Shown: positions 19,300 through 19,331 of the stretch, one piece after another
Layout: every line of letters starts with the position of its first letter
How positions within the stretch are numbered: position 1 is the first letter of the stretch
Source: SKVL01 sp051745565
Lineage (GTDB): Bacteria > Patescibacteriota > Minisyncoccia > Phycocordibacterales > CSBR16-193
Direction: 5' to 3'
NCBI GenBank assembly: GCA_051745565.1
Contig: JBNJEF010000007.1
Location: forward strand, 1 to 19,331
DNA length: 19,331 nt
Translations under genes and position numbers: made by a program
Notes under the pieces: model-generated
The model's input: the letters and a program-made list of their open reading frames with translations, nothing else
Database searches by the model: none
Told to the model about the DNA's origin: nothing

Positions 19300-19331
19300 T
19301 GGCGCGCCCGGGAGGACTCGAACCCCCAACC
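19300..19331 (-). tRNA. tRNA, 3' part only, probably tRNA-Arg (gene runs off the right edge)
   Basis: On minus the window starts in the variable loop and shows T arm GGGGG-TTCGAGT-CCTCC, acceptor strand CGGGCGC, discriminator G and encoded CCA. The anticodon is outside. A CGGGCGC acceptor with G discriminator is known from bacterial tRNA-Arg, hence the guess. Confidence 0.75.

Overview
The window looks like a chromosomal piece from a Candidate Phyla Radiation (Patescibacteria) bacterium, most likely a Parcubacteria-type lineage. This is inference from gene content and style: short housekeeping proteins, a trigger factor without its prolyl-isomerase domain, a compact type IV pilus cluster with PilX-like proteins, an RNHCP zinc protein, and almost no Shine-Dalgarno motifs before start codons. 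No 16S rRNA or ribosomal protein gene is present to fix the lineage. TGA is not needed as a sense codon, so the standard bacterial code fits.

Layout. Bases 1-842 hold the N-terminal half of RecJ (minus), divergent from a HIT-family hydrolase (886-1302, plus). Then a long minus-strand unit runs from 9150 down to 1311: pilB, pilC, three prepilin-like genes, a PilX-like protein, tpiA and pgk. Gaps are small or negative throughout, so the pilus motor and two glycolytic enzymes may share a transcript. At 9151-9361 transcription diverges. The plus strand then carries nusA, ppa, a very acidic membrane protein, tig, clpP, rny and a HU-type gene, mostly as single genes with their own promoters. Several promoters are of the extended -10 type (TGnTATAAT), and nusA and the HU gene have hairpins starting at the predicted transcript start.

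From 16040 on, the window changes to short genes and RNA: tRNA-Gly(GCC), an RNHCP zinc protein, a lone receiver domain, tRNA-Pro(TGG), a YraN-family protein, tRNA-Gly(TCC), a Cys-rich mini-protein and the 3' end of a probable tRNA-Arg, all on minus except the receiver. The stretch 17926-18451 is non-coding and full of hairpins with TTCG-rich loops. It has a 37-bp repeat found again at 19170-19206, and a 20-bp copy of the tRNA-Gly(TCC) 3' end that looks like an attachment-site scar.

Functions together: RNA metabolism (NusA, RNase Y), protein quality control (trigger factor, ClpP), surface pili (PilB/PilC/pseudopilins), lower glycolysis (TpiA, Pgk), pyrophosphate removal (Ppa) and DNA maintenance (RecJ, HU). 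The most unusual parts are the tRNA-associated repeat/scar region, the 5'-end hairpins on nusA and HU transcripts, the 42 percent acidic membrane protein, and the Cys-rich mini-protein, which alone has a strong free-standing Shine-Dalgarno site.
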